Below, one piece after another: positions 18,531 to 27,693 of a stretch of DNA of 64,000 nucleotides. The notes under the pieces are model-generated. The model did not search any database, was not told the DNA's origin, and was given only the letters and a program-made list of their open reading frames with translations. The first letter of the stretch is position 1. Each line of letters starts with the position of its first letter. The stretch is from Fischerella sp. JS2 (lineage in GTDB: Bacteria; Cyanobacteriota; Cyanobacteriia; Cyanobacteriales; Nostocaceae). A program made the translations under genes and the position numbers. The DNA is taken from assembly GCF_032393985.1 (NCBI RefSeq), contig NZ_CP135918.1, positions 1,550,001 to 1,614,000 of the forward strand. The letters are read 5' to 3'.

Positions 18531-18950
18531 ATGGCACCTCTACCTGACTACCACCCGAAACAGCTATCTCTTGGCCCACTGGAAACAGAAATCTTGCACA
18601 TCATTTGGGAACTTGGTTCAGCTACAGTCAAAGATGTACACGATCGCATTCTGGCTGATCCCAACCGAGAACTAGCTTATACTTCTGTAACTACTGTGTT
18701 ACGTCGTCTAACTGAAAAAGGTTGGCTTGTCTGCGACAAAAAAGGACGGGCATTTTACTGGCGACCATTGCTCACAAAACAACAAGCTGAAGTTATCAAA
18801 GCCCATGAACAATTACAGCGATTTTTAGCGATAGGCAACCCTGATGTTGTTGCTGCTTTTGCAGATAGTCTTGATGAAGCAGCTAGTGAGAAAATACAAG
18901 CGATCGCCAAACGCATTCAAGCTGCACGGCAAGCGAGGGAGGAAAAGTGA
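18531..18950 (+). CDS. BlaI/MecI/CopY-family transcriptional repressor
   Basis: 139 residues from MAPLPDY. The winged helix spans LGPLETEILHIIWELG to VTTVLRRLTEKGWL, matching BlaI/MecI repressors, and the C-terminal helices form the dimer arm. The next gene is an M56-type metalloprotease, the classic partner: in BlaR1/BlaI systems the protease inactivates the repressor on a signal. The frame extends upstream to 18456, but that stretch is hairpin repeat, so 18531 is the likely start. Cyanobacterial versions are linked to stress or copper control rather than beta-lactams, but the signal here is unknown. Confidence 0.88.
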   Translation: MAPLPDYHPKQLSLGPLETEILHIIWELGSATVKDVHDRILADPNRELAYTSVTTVLRRLTEKGWLVCDKKGRAFYWRPLLTKQQAEVIKAHEQLQRFLAIGNPDVVAAFADSLDEAASEKIQAIAKRIQAARQAREEK

Positions 18951-19789
18951 TGCATCTACTGATGATTTTGATAGCTTTGGCAATTTCTTGGTGGCTTAGA
19001 CACTCTTGGAGTGATTCCCAAGGTACGTGGAAGCAAAGGTGGCAAACAACTTTGTTTTTCTTTCTGTTTCCCCCCTTATTGATCATCATGACAGCGATCG
19101 CTTTGCTGTATATGGGACCCCAAGGTAAAATGGGTGGTTTGCAAGCAGGCTGGTTTGGCTATGTATTAGCATTAATTTCGCTTGCTTTTTTTGCAGCACT
19201 ATGCATGAAACTAGCATGGCAAGGATGGCGATCAGTAAAATCTGCACGTGAGTGTCCGATTGTAAAACTAGCGGGTAGACAAGTCCGACTACTGAATACA
19301 GGGGCATTATTTGCAGGGCAAATTGGTTTTTGGCAACCCGAACTCGTTGTCAGTGAAGGATTACTAGAAACTCTTTCACCCGCTCACTTAGAGACAGTTC
19401 TAGCACACGAGCAAGGCCATTATCATTACCGAGATACCTTCTGGTTTTTCTGGCTGGGTTGGGTGCGTTCTTGTACTGTTTGGTTGCCAAATACAGATGC
19501 TTTATGGCAAGAACTATTAGTATTGCGCGAACTACGTGCTGATGCTCACGCCGCATCACAAGTAGATCCCTTGCTACTAGCGGAATCACTAGTATTAGTA
19601 ATCAGTACTCCACCTGTAACCTCAGAAATCTGCTGTGCAGCGTTAGGTTCTAGTAGTGTAGTTCGTTTAGAACAGAGAATAGAAGCTTTGCTAGAAAAAA
19701 GCGAACCCACATCAGAATCTTACTTGTTATCCTGGCACAGTTTCTTATTAGCGTTACTGCCCTTGATCACAGTTATATTTCATTCATAG
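18947..19789 (+). CDS. M56-family membrane metalloprotease (BlaR1-like, no sensor domain)
   Basis: 280 residues, with membrane segments at about 5-20, 30-55, 65-90 and a C-terminal hydrophobic end. The zinc motif HEQGHYHYRD lies at about 154-163, with the downstream glutamate-bearing LRELRADAHAA. Unlike staphylococcal BlaR1 there is no C-terminal penicillin-binding sensor. Its first codon overlaps the repressor's stop (GTG at 18947 or ATG at 18950), so the two are translationally coupled. The likely role is proteolytic release of the BlaI-type repressor. Confidence 0.88.
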   Translation: MMHLLMILIALAISWWLRHSWSDSQGTWKQRWQTTLFFFLFPPLLIIMTAIALLYMGPQGKMGGLQAGWFGYVLALISLAFFAALCMKLAWQGWRSVKSARECPIVKLAGRQVRLLNTGALFAGQIGFWQPELVVSEGLLETLSPAHLETVLAHEQGHYHYRDTFWFFWLGWVRSCTVWLPNTDALWQELLVLRELRADAHAASQVDPLLLAESLVLVISTPPVTSEICCAALGSSSVVRLEQRIEALLEKSEPTSESYLLSWHSFLLALLPLITVIFHS

Positions 19790-19878
19790 TTCGCAGTAGG
19801 CACTTTAGTGCCTCAAGCTGAAATCAGTGGTCGCAGATCAGTTATAAATTCGTAGCTTTCACTGGTAACTAATAACTG

Positions 19879-20430
19879 TTAAAAATTTCCGCTAACTTTT
19901 TGCTCATCTTGCTTAGGCATAGAATTTGTTTGTGATTTCTGGCGGATGACGCTAATACTACCATCCGCCTCCATAAACACCCTTTTAACATCTTTAAGAG
20001 ATTCCACACCTTGCTGACGCAACTGGCTCATCAATTCCTGTTCAGTAATTAGTTCCCTTTTCATGTGACGATCAATTATACGACCATTTTTTACTAGTAG
20101 CAGTGGTGGTGGATTTAGAAAGCGCTGGAAATAGGGAACTTTGTATCCCAACCAGTTTAAAAAATAACTCCAAAATATAACTGTTCCGACTAAAATAGCA
20201 CCTTCTGTAATTGATGTATAGTTGCTTGCCATCGCATTTTGAGCCGCTTCCGCAAACAGTACAACCACAAGTAGATCAGCAATACCTAGTGTTCCTAGTT
20301 GTCGGCTAGGAAGCAAGCGTAAAACAGAAAACAATGCCAAGTAGACAATCGAAGCACGTATAATGAGTTCAGCAATGGAAATGCTAGGAATAAACATTTC
20401 TTGCCAATTAATATGAAACCATATATCCAT
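19879..20430 (-). CDS. DUF421/YetF-family membrane protein
   Basis: 183 residues: three N-terminal membrane helices (about 15-95; LRLLPSRQLGTLGIADLLVVVLF), then a cytoplasmic DUF421 domain (PPPLLLVKNGRIIDRHMKRE; LRQQGVESLKDVKRVFMEADGSISVI). The family is widespread and of unknown function; the best-known members are Bacillus YetF-type proteins. It points away from the BlaI/M56 pair and ends about 90 bases from it. Confidence 0.9.
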   Translation of the reverse strand: MDIWFHINWQEMFIPSISIAELIIRASIVYLALFSVLRLLPSRQLGTLGIADLLVVVLFAEAAQNAMASNYTSITEGAILVGTVIFWSYFLNWLGYKVPYFQRFLNPPPLLLVKNGRIIDRHMKRELITEQELMSQLRQQGVESLKDVKRVFMEADGSISVIRQKSQTNSMPKQDEQKVSGNF

Positions 20431-20600
20431 TAGAGTTTTTATTGATCACTAATATTTGATATTTCCTTTCATTAGTGAAAGCAAAAATTAAAATTATTGC
20501 AAAACCCCCAGGAATGATATACCTACTAACTAAAGTAGTAAAAACATGATTTTGACAGAGCATTTCGTTTTACCACGATAGTCTTATTGTATGAGTCGAG

Positions 20601-20765
20601 ATGCATGTGAAAGGGGCGGGGTTAAAAAACTTATTCGATAAGTCTACTTCTAGTAGACTTAAGCTATTAACTGCTTTAATTGCGGGCGAATCAATTACTA
20701 AAAATAAAACCAGGTTATCCTGGTTTCAAACTTTGAACGATCGCATCAAAATTGCTCTGTATTAA
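20601..20765 (+). CDS. Possible 54-residue ORF with two internal perfect hairpins
   Basis: Open frame MHVKGAGLKNLFDKSTSSRL to ...DRIKIALY, ending 5 bases before the IS630 left boundary. Inside it are two perfect inverted repeats: TAAGTCTACT/AGTAGACTTA (20639-20661) and AAACCAGG/CCTGGTTT (20707-20726). The hairpins suggest this is a structured element or an RNA, and the frame could be incidental. No family recognised. Confidence 0.25.
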   Translation: MHVKGAGLKNLFDKSTSSRLKLLTALIAGESITKNKTRLSWFQTLNDRIKIALY

Positions 20766-20831
20766 CTAATACCAATTTGAAAAAAGAATGCGACAGATGG
20801 TAAAAATAGACAGAAGTAGCATTCAGGGTAT

Positions 20832-21341
20832 GTGATGGTAGGGGTAACACAGATCGAGATAGTTGATAGTGTCGAGGAACTAGAGAAGTTGCTCAGACAT
20901 CAAAAACAGTCTCGGAGCAAAGAACGTATACAAGCCCTATATCTGATTAAAGGGCAAGAAATGAGTGTAAGTGAGATTGCTAAAATCTTGGGAAAACATC
21001 GAGCTACAGTACATCGATGGTTGGCAGATTATCGAGAAGGAGGAATTGAGGCGGTTGTTGAATTTGGAACGAGTTCAGGTCGAAAAAGAGCAATACCAGA
21101 TTGGGCTGTATCGAGTTTGAAAAAACAACTCGAACAACCAGAAGGTGGGTTTCAACGGTACACACAAATACAACATTGGTTAGAAAAAACCTTGGGTGTG
21201 CAAGCTGAGTACGCAACTGTACATCATCTGGCACGTTACAGGCTCAAAGCCAAGCTGAAAGTCCCACGTCCGCGTAACCGAAAACAGGACGAAGAAAAAC
21301 TAGAGTCTTTTAAAAAAAACTCGGTGATGACTTGCAATTAA
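20832..21341 (+). CDS. IS630 transposase, N-terminal frame (helix-turn-helix part)
   Basis: 169 residues with a helix-turn-helix (MSVSEIAKILGKHRATVHRW, about 43-62) and a second winged helix before a basic C-terminal stretch, typical of IS630 DNA-binding regions. The final residues after KK are the product of the unshifted frame. An A8 run at 21312-21319, just before the overlap, is a likely slippery site where a -1 shift would join this part to the DDE part and give the natural sequence KKKLGDDLQLIAQ. Confidence 0.85.
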   Translation: MMVGVTQIEIVDSVEELEKLLRHQKQSRSKERIQALYLIKGQEMSVSEIAKILGKHRATVHRWLADYREGGIEAVVEFGTSSGRKRAIPDWAVSSLKKQLEQPEGGFQRYTQIQHWLEKTLGVQAEYATVHHLARYRLKAKLKVPRPRNRKQDEEKLESFKKNSVMTCN

Positions 21342-21907
21342 TTGCTCAATACAGTGCCATTATCTTGCCCCAGTACGAAAATATTCGTTATTTTGTACAA
21401 GATGAGAGTCGATTTGGACTCAAAACCATTGAAGGACGTAAAATTACTCTTCCCGGAGTTAAGCCTATTGGTGATTGGCAGTGGCAATTTAAAGCGTTCT
21501 GGCTATATGGAGCAGTTGAACCACTTACTGGGGAAAGTTTATTTTGGCAGTTTTCTCATGTTGATACCGAATGCTACCAACAATTTTTGAACGAGTTCGC
21601 TGCCTGTTATCCCAAATCACTTAACATTCTCCAAGTTGATAACGGCTTATTTCATAAAGCTAAACGTTTACAAATTCCAGAGAATATTGTTCTTTTGTTC
21701 CAGCCTGCTCATTCTCCTGAACTGAATCCCATAGAGCGCGTTTGGGAATATCTCAAGCAAGACTTGAAATGGGAGCTATTTGATCACCTGGAGCATCTGC
21801 AAACCAAGGTTGCTCAACTCCTAGCTCTCCTCACTCCTCAAATTGCTGCTTCTTTGACTGGTTATGACTTCATCCTCAATGCCTTATCTGTCGCAAACAT
21901 TTTTTGA
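21332..21907 (+). CDS. IS630 transposase, C-terminal frame (DDE nuclease part)
   Basis: Contains the catalytic triad: Asp in VQDESRFG (near residue 24), Asp in LQVDNG, and Glu in LNPIERVWEYLK, with the usual short D-E spacing. It lies in the -1 frame relative to the first part and probably has no separate start; expression would be by frameshifting at the A8 run. Length and motif order are normal, so no inactivating mutation is visible. Confidence 0.88.
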   Translation: MQLIAQYSAIILPQYENIRYFVQDESRFGLKTIEGRKITLPGVKPIGDWQWQFKAFWLYGAVEPLTGESLFWQFSHVDTECYQQFLNEFAACYPKSLNILQVDNGLFHKAKRLQIPENIVLLFQPAHSPELNPIERVWEYLKQDLKWELFDHLEHLQTKVAQLLALLTPQIAASLTGYDFILNALSVANIF

Positions 21908-22015
21908 ATTGGTATAACTTACTTCCGACAATTGTCTTTCTGGCGTAGGTACTTCTAGCACTTGTGAGTAGAAGTACCTTATGACAAGGAAAGAGCTTTT
22001 TGGGCAACTTTGTTA

Positions 22016-23917
22016 TTACTCTGTTGGCATCCAAGCTGCTTGTTTGACAAGCGATCGCACTGCCAGGGCAATAGCATCTGCGTCAATTTGTGCTGCATGA
22101 AGTAGTTCTTCTGGAGTGCCTGACCCTGGCATATCCCGTACTGCCAGTTTCACTAGATTCAGCCCCAATTCACCATAAGCTGGAGCAGTACCTATACCGA
22201 CAAAAGCATCAAGGACAGCAGCACCTAGTCCACCTTCACTCCAGTGGTCTTCTACTACGACAAGTTTGCCAGCAGTATCACGGGCAGCCTGATGCAAGGT
22301 TGTAGCATCAATTGGCTTGACTGAGTAAGCATCAATGACACGCACTGTAATTCCTTCTTGTTTGAGGTGATCATAAGCTTTGAGTGCTTCATGTACCGTA
22401 ATACCTGCTGCAATTACTACTGCTTGATCGCCATCAGAACTACGGATGATCTTGCTGCCACCAATAGAAAAATCTTCATCAGCTTCATAGATAACAGGTG
22501 TCTTTTCCCGGGTTGTCCGCAGATAGACAATGCCATCACGATCTACCATTTCAGCGACAAGTTTAGCAGTTTGATTAGCATCGCAGGGGTAGAGTACAGT
22601 ACTATTCCACACTGCCCGCAAAGCAGCCAAATCTTCCAGTGCCATTTGGGAAGGGCCATCTTGACCAATAGAGACTCCTGCATGAGAACCAACAAGTTTG
22701 ACATGGGCGCGAGAGATAGCAGCCATACGGATAAAATCGTAAGCCCGACTTAAGAACGCTGCAAAAGTAGAAGCAAAGGGTTTATACTGCCGCACTTGCA
22801 AACCAACTGCCGCCGCAACCATTTGCTGCTCAGCAATATACATCTCAAAGTAGTGATCAGGGTAAGCTTTGGCAAAATCTTCAGCATAAGTGGAGTTACT
22901 CACCTCAGCATCAAGGGCAACCACATCCGGTCGAGATGCTCCTAAAGCTTTTAAGGCATCTCCGTAAGCTTTACGAGTTGCCACTAAATCACCTTCTTGG
23001 TAGACGGGAAGTTGGAGAGTTTGAGTCTGCTGTCCAGTTGTAGCTGTTTGAGGTTGCTCCTCAGGCTTTTCGACCACAATAGTGATGTGACGTTCACCAC
23101 CTAGTTGGGCGATCGCTGCCTTAGCATCATCGGGTTTCAACGCCTGACCATGCCAACCGCCAAGATCTTCTAAATGTGCAACACCTTTGCCCTTCTTTGT
23201 CCGAGCTACAATGACTGTAGGATAGTCGAGGTTATTTATAGCTGCTGAGTATGCTTGATCAATCTCTTCTAAATTGTGACCGTCGATTTCAATAGCCTTC
23301 CAGCCAAAAGCCCTGGCGCGATCGCAGTACACTTGAGTGTTCCAACCTAACATGGTTTGGCCTCGCTGCCCCAAGCGGTTGACATCAATAATCGCAATCA
23401 AATTTGCCAGTTTGTAGTGATTTGCGTGTTCAAAGGCTTCCCATATGGAACCTTCTGCCATTTCACTATCTCCTAACAAGACCCAAGTGTGGTAAGGCAA
23501 CTGGTCTAAATATTCGCCAGCCAAAGCAATACCAACGGCGATTGGTAGACCTTGCCCCAGTGAACCCGTTGCTACTTCCACCCAAGGCAGCACTGGGGTT
23601 GGATGTCCTTCTAGCCGACTGCCAAACTTACGAAGGGAGATCAACTCGCGATCGTCAATTACCCCTGCTGCGCGATACATCGCATACAATAGCGGTGATG
23701 CATGTCCTTTGGAGAAAACGAGGTGATCGTTGTTGGGGTTATGCGGATTGCTAAAGTCATAACGGAGATACTTGGCAAGCAGCACTGCCATCAGGTCTGC
23801 GGCAGACATCGAGGAGGTGGGATGACCCGAGCCAGCTGCTGTAGTGGCACGAATACTATCAACCCGCAATTGTTGTGCCAACTCATGCCATGCTTGCAAT
23901 TGTTCAATGGTAGCCAT
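22016..23917 (-). CDS. Transketolase (second, shorter type)
   Basis: 633 residues; transfers two-carbon ketol units using thiamine diphosphate. Visible elements: GHPTSSMSAADLMAVLL and HLVFSKGHASPLLYAMY, the ThDP/Mg loop GDSEMAEGSIWEAFEHA...DVNRLGQ, the pyrimidine-binding domain (EMYIAEQQMVAAAVGL; GSHAGVSIGQDGPSQM) and the C-terminal domain. It resembles the ~620-residue animal/actinobacterial type more than the ~670-residue Calvin-cycle enzyme, so it is probably a paralog. It is the last gene of a same-strand group with YbhB, an esterase-like protein and a phosphoribosyltransferase, which suggests a stress-associated role. Confidence 0.88.
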   Translation of the reverse strand: MATIEQLQAWHELAQQLRVDSIRATTAAGSGHPTSSMSAADLMAVLLAKYLRYDFSNPHNPNNDHLVFSKGHASPLLYAMYRAAGVIDDRELISLRKFGSRLEGHPTPVLPWVEVATGSLGQGLPIAVGIALAGEYLDQLPYHTWVLLGDSEMAEGSIWEAFEHANHYKLANLIAIIDVNRLGQRGQTMLGWNTQVYCDRARAFGWKAIEIDGHNLEEIDQAYSAAINNLDYPTVIVARTKKGKGVAHLEDLGGWHGQALKPDDAKAAIAQLGGERHITIVVEKPEEQPQTATTGQQTQTLQLPVYQEGDLVATRKAYGDALKALGASRPDVVALDAEVSNSTYAEDFAKAYPDHYFEMYIAEQQMVAAAVGLQVRQYKPFASTFAAFLSRAYDFIRMAAISRAHVKLVGSHAGVSIGQDGPSQMALEDLAALRAVWNSTVLYPCDANQTAKLVAEMVDRDGIVYLRTTREKTPVIYEADEDFSIGGSKIIRSSDGDQAVVIAAGITVHEALKAYDHLKQEGITVRVIDAYSVKPIDATTLHQAARDTAGKLVVVEDHWSEGGLGAAVLDAFVGIGTAPAYGELGLNLVKLAVRDMPGSGTPEELLHAAQIDADAIALAVRSLVKQAAWMPTE

Positions 23918-24050
23918 TATTACACTCCTACGAAAATAGGACTAAAGGTAACGACCACATAAGTTCTGAAGAGTTGCGAGGGATCAGATCCCGAACTTTT
24001 TTAAAAAGTCGGGGATCTTGTAGCCCATCACAAATTAATGTGATAGACCA

Positions 24051-24509
24051 CTAACTCTGCCGAGTGTAGCGTCCCATTAACTCGGCAGCTTCCAAGACAT
24101 GACCTTCCATCGCTGCGATCAGGTCTGCCTTGCTGGCTCCCGGTAGCAAATCTAGCATTTGATCCAGCGCATAGAGTTTAAAGAAGTAGCGATGAGTACC
24201 ACTAGGTGGGCAAGGGCCACCAAATCCCAATTGACCAAAATCATTTTTCCCCTGCACACCACCATCGGGCAATGTGGGATGATTGACAACACCTTCTGGT
24301 AAATACTCAAGATGATCTGGTAAATTATACACAACCCAGTGAGTAAATGTTTGCTTGGGTGCATCAGGATCTTCCACAATGAGAGCAAAACTGACAGTAC
24401 CATTGGGTGGACTATCCCAACTTAGAGGAGGAGAGAGATTATCACCATCGCAGGTATATTGAAATGGAATGCTGTTCCCTGTAAAAAACGCAGGACTGTG
24501 AAGATGCAT
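24051..24509 (-). CDS. YbhB/YbcL-family PEBP-like protein
   Basis: 152 residues of the phosphatidylethanolamine-binding protein fold: FQYTCDGDNLSPPLSW, then FALIVEDPDAPKQTFTHWVVYNLP and GGPCPPSGTHRYFFKLYALD. These anion-binding pocket motifs are intact. Bacterial members bind small ligands, and the exact ligand is unknown. It ends about 130 bases before the transketolase and begins 15 bases after the esterase-like gene on the same strand, consistent with one transcript. Confidence 0.93.
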   Translation of the reverse strand: MHLHSPAFFTGNSIPFQYTCDGDNLSPPLSWDSPPNGTVSFALIVEDPDAPKQTFTHWVVYNLPDHLEYLPEGVVNHPTLPDGGVQGKNDFGQLGFGGPCPPSGTHRYFFKLYALDQMLDLLPGASKADLIAAMEGHVLEAAELMGRYTRQS

Positions 24510-24524
24510 AAGTTTAATTTTCCA

Positions 24525-25871
24525 CTAAAAACCAGAAGGAAAAGTTTCTGATACTTCCCCCGTTTCTTGTTTAGCCATCCGATCTAGCGGCTCTACTCCT
24601 CTGGTATCATCAATATGGATGACGGCATCAAATTGATCCGGAAGCCGAGCATAGAAGTAATGACTGGTACGTTCAGTTTGGGGTCGATAAATTACGCCAA
24701 TAGCTCGTTCCAATCGAGACTCTTGCAAAACAGGAATGACCGGATTGTTATCCTTGAAGTTTAGTAAAAACTTAGACAAGCCTGTTTGATGAAATATATC
24801 TTCGTAACTTCCTGATAAGGCAGGACGGATTTGCTTGAGTTGAGCAGGTTCATGCCAATTTGTAGCGGCAGTAACTGTACCTGTGTAGGTAGTAAAACCA
24901 ATTAGTACAACCTTATCACCATATCGTTCCCGCACTAGTTGACCAACATTCACTTCACCCGCTTGTGCCATATCCGTTGCCCGCGCATCCCCTAAATGGG
25001 AATTGTGTTCCCAGACTACAACTTTGGTTTGATGTCCCTGGCGGTCTAGGTGAGCCACAAGTTGATCTAAAGTTTCACTCATGTGGCGATCGCGCAAATT
25101 CGATGACGATACTCGTCCACGAAACATTGAGCGGTAATATTCCTCAGCGTTTTTTACAAGTCGGGCATTCTGTTGGGCGTAGAAAAACTCATCTTCGGCT
25201 ACCCGACCATCTTGCTTGGCATACTCAGCATTGCGACGTTGCAATTCCAAAAGTTGGCTGACCACCTCTTCCTCACAGGACTTACTTAGTCCAACACCAG
25301 TAGCATACCCGTAAACCTGAGTATCTTCTGCAAAATTTTCAAAGCAAGAGTAACGGTGGTAGGCACGCTGGGCTGCCTCCGGATCAGTCTTACGCAGGTA
25401 ATTCAAAACTGCTGTGATTGAGGCATACAAACTGTAGAGGTCAAGCCCATAAAAGCCTACTTTAGTTGCATTCTCAGCTAGGGAATCATTGTATTGACGT
25501 AACCAAGCCACAAAATTCAACACATCTGTATTGCGCCACATCCACATTGGGAAGCGTTGAAAACTTGAAAGCGCTTCTGCTGGCGTTGGATCGTCATCTA
25601 CTCCCCGCACATAGCGGTTGACTCGGTAGGCATCAGGCCAATCTGCTTCCACCGCCACCGCCGTAAAGCCTTTTTCTTGAATCAGCCGTTCGGTAATCAA
25701 AGCTCGTTGTTCATAGAACTCGTGAGTCCCGTGAGAGGCTTCACCAATAAGTACAAAGCGGGCGTTGCCAATCAGATCCATCAATGGATTGTAGTCCTCA
25801 GTTGCACCAATTAATGGATGGGCAAACTCACGCACTGCCCCAGCTATGTTTTTCGTGGTTACGTCTGGCAT
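24525..25871 (-). CDS. Erythromycin-esterase-like family protein
   Basis: About 448 residues. Signature segments: FVLIGEASHGTHEFYEQRA near the N-terminus, AVEADWPDAYRVN, and VWEHNSHLGDARATDMA, which match the EreA/EreB/succinoglycan fold including the catalytic His/Glu region. Most environmental members do not hydrolyse macrolides and have unknown substrates. I start at ATG 25871, with GAGGAG upstream; the frame opens to a TTG at 25916. It lies between YbhB and a phosphoribosyltransferase, a pairing frequent in bacteria. Drug resistance should not be inferred. Confidence 0.9.
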   Translation of the reverse strand: MPDVTTKNIAGAVREFAHPLIGATEDYNPLMDLIGNARFVLIGEASHGTHEFYEQRALITERLIQEKGFTAVAVEADWPDAYRVNRYVRGVDDDPTPAEALSSFQRFPMWMWRNTDVLNFVAWLRQYNDSLAENATKVGFYGLDLYSLYASITAVLNYLRKTDPEAAQRAYHRYSCFENFAEDTQVYGYATGVGLSKSCEEEVVSQLLELQRRNAEYAKQDGRVAEDEFFYAQQNARLVKNAEEYYRSMFRGRVSSSNLRDRHMSETLDQLVAHLDRQGHQTKVVVWEHNSHLGDARATDMAQAGEVNVGQLVRERYGDKVVLIGFTTYTGTVTAATNWHEPAQLKQIRPALSGSYEDIFHQTGLSKFLLNFKDNNPVIPVLQESRLERAIGVIYRPQTERTSHYFYARLPDQFDAVIHIDDTRGVEPLDRMAKQETGEVSETFPSGF

Positions 25872-25974
25872 GGCTGTTGCTTTCTCCTCAATCAGTTGAC
25901 AAGTAGAAGCTATCAACTGTTTTTCTTCTGTCTGCGGTTAAGTTTTGAGTTTTGAATATACGATGTTGTTTGCT

Positions 25975-26649
25975 TTATTTACCTACTATTGAGTGTTGAT
26001 TATTATTAGTAGCTCGTTTGAGCAAATTGCGAACTTCTTCATCACTGACTTGGGGAAAGTCTTGATACCAAAGACCAACACTATAAAAGGGTTCGGGCGT
26101 TTCTAGACACACGATTTCGTCTACTAACTTTTGCATCTCCTGACAAGCTTCTGGTGATGAGACTGGCACGGCAACCACAAGCCGAGCAGGTTGCTGTTGC
26201 TGTAATGCTACTACCGCAGCCCGCATTGTTGTACCTGTGGCTAGACCATCATCCACTAAAATCACTGTGTGTTTATGTAAAACCGGGAAAGGTCGGTCAT
26301 CTCGATAAAGATGCTCACGCCTGTTGAGTTCTTGTTGCTCTATGGCTGCAACCCGTTCAATTACTTTTTGGGGTAGACTTAACATTTGCACTACTCCTTC
26401 ATTAAGTACTTGCACCCCGCCAGAAGCAATTGCTCCCATTGCCAACTCTTCGTGTCCAGGCACACCCAGTTTACGAACAAGAAAAACGTCCAGTGGAGCA
26501 TTGATTTTGCGGGCAATTTCAAAAGCAACAGGTACACCACCTCGTGGTAGTGCCAATACGATTACATCTTTTCGGTTAGCATAAGCTGTTAGTTGTAGGG
26601 CTAACAGTTGCCCTGCCGCAGTTCGGTCTTTGAATACCATAGTTTTCAC
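25975..26649 (-). CDS. Phosphoribosyltransferase family protein
   Basis: 224 residues with the PRPP-binding loop VILVDDGLATGTTMRAAV near residues 130-147 and an upstream LALPRGGVPVAFEIA. It is a type I PRTase-fold protein of the group often found next to erythromycin-esterase-like and dienelactone-hydrolase-type genes. Substrate unknown. It is the first gene of the four-gene minus-strand run down to the transketolase. Confidence 0.9.
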   Translation of the reverse strand: MKTMVFKDRTAAGQLLALQLTAYANRKDVIVLALPRGGVPVAFEIARKINAPLDVFLVRKLGVPGHEELAMGAIASGGVQVLNEGVVQMLSLPQKVIERVAAIEQQELNRREHLYRDDRPFPVLHKHTVILVDDGLATGTTMRAAVVALQQQQPARLVVAVPVSSPEACQEMQKLVDEIVCLETPEPFYSVGLWYQDFPQVSDEEVRNLLKRATNNNQHSIVGK

Positions 26650-27693
26650 TCTCTCCTGAGCGAAAAAGAATGTACGGCTTTGCCGCTGCCGCAGGCTTAA
26701 GGATTCACTTCATTATTTAAGTCTGCGATATCTTTCTTTTAATGAAAGGACATCAATTAGAACAAGTTCTAGTGAATCTGGTGACGATTGGTTGTGATTG
26801 ACAATTTGTCCCTCCTTTATTTTAGATGTTCCCAACTCCAGACTATTCGTTTCAAATTTCTTACTCCTCTAACTAATGGAGGTACTTTACTGATTAACCC
26901 GTATAACTGATGGATGAATTCGTATTAAATTTAGTTGTGATACCGATTCTGAATCAGGCAGAGAGCAGAAGGAAAAGAAAAGGGATGTGTATTCACGCTT
27001 AAGTATTGGAATCGCTCTTTTGTGAATATGCGATCGCTGTTAATCTCTGCGTTACACTTACCGTTCGCTCTAGTTGGGCGATCGCTTGATCAAGTATGTT
27101 GAGAGAAGCTGTTGTAATTAAACTAGTTCTTAAAATTACCCAGTCTTGATTTTTTGCTACTACTAGCTTCAATTTCTACAAGTTTTCTAAATTTTCGTTA
27201 AATATAATCATTTGCATAGATAAAAAGTGATGCAACATCTTTTGCACTTGTGATTACAATTCTCAGTAAGTGGTTTTTCCACCACTTTGCCAACACAATC
27301 AGGGTTAACCTCAACTTTAAGGTGAAAGGTAAGTAAGTAAAATTCATGAATTACTTCTTTCTTTTGCCTTTTTATTAAATTAAACAGAATTTTGTTGAAT
27401 TTTACTTATATAATCTCAGCAATTGTAATATGAAAATATAAATACATTTCAAAAAATACTTTTTCCATCTTTAGGTTTATTGTATCGAAAGATATAAATC
27501 AACTTAATTTATTGTCTTAAGTAGCTGAACATAAGCAGTAGCGCCTTTAATTTACATACTCATTTGGTCTAGTTTTGTAGGATGTTTTATGCCGTAGGCT
27601 AACGCATAATGAGGTAATTTTTGATGCGTTAGGATGCTGTGTCAATAACGTACCCTACCAGAATTTTCCCTCTGACTTCTGCCGTCTGCCTTC
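26650..27693. other. Gene-free intergenic region of about 1 kb
   Basis: A/T-rich with several HIP1 GCGATCGC sites. Short reverse-strand frames near 27030-27130 (ASLNILDQAIAQLERT-like) look weakly protein-like but are broken by stops; they may be a decayed gene. I see no RNA gene or transposon end. The part next to 26649 presumably holds the promoter of the phosphoribosyltransferase operon. Confidence 0.5.

Larger units (their letters stand above)
20770..21914 (+). mobile_element. IS630-family insertion sequence
   Basis: Terminal inverted repeats of 28 positions with 23 matches: left TACCAATTTG...GCGACAGA (20770-20797) and its counterpart ending AATTGGTA at 21914. The outermost TA at each end fits the TA target duplicated by the IS630/Tc1/mariner group. 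It encodes one transposase in two overlapping frames. Both frames and both ends look intact, so it may still be mobile. Confidence 0.85.

Noticed and set aside
24525-25871. Calling this an antibiotic-resistance gene
   Set aside because: Most members of the erythromycin-esterase-like family in environmental genomes have unknown substrates.
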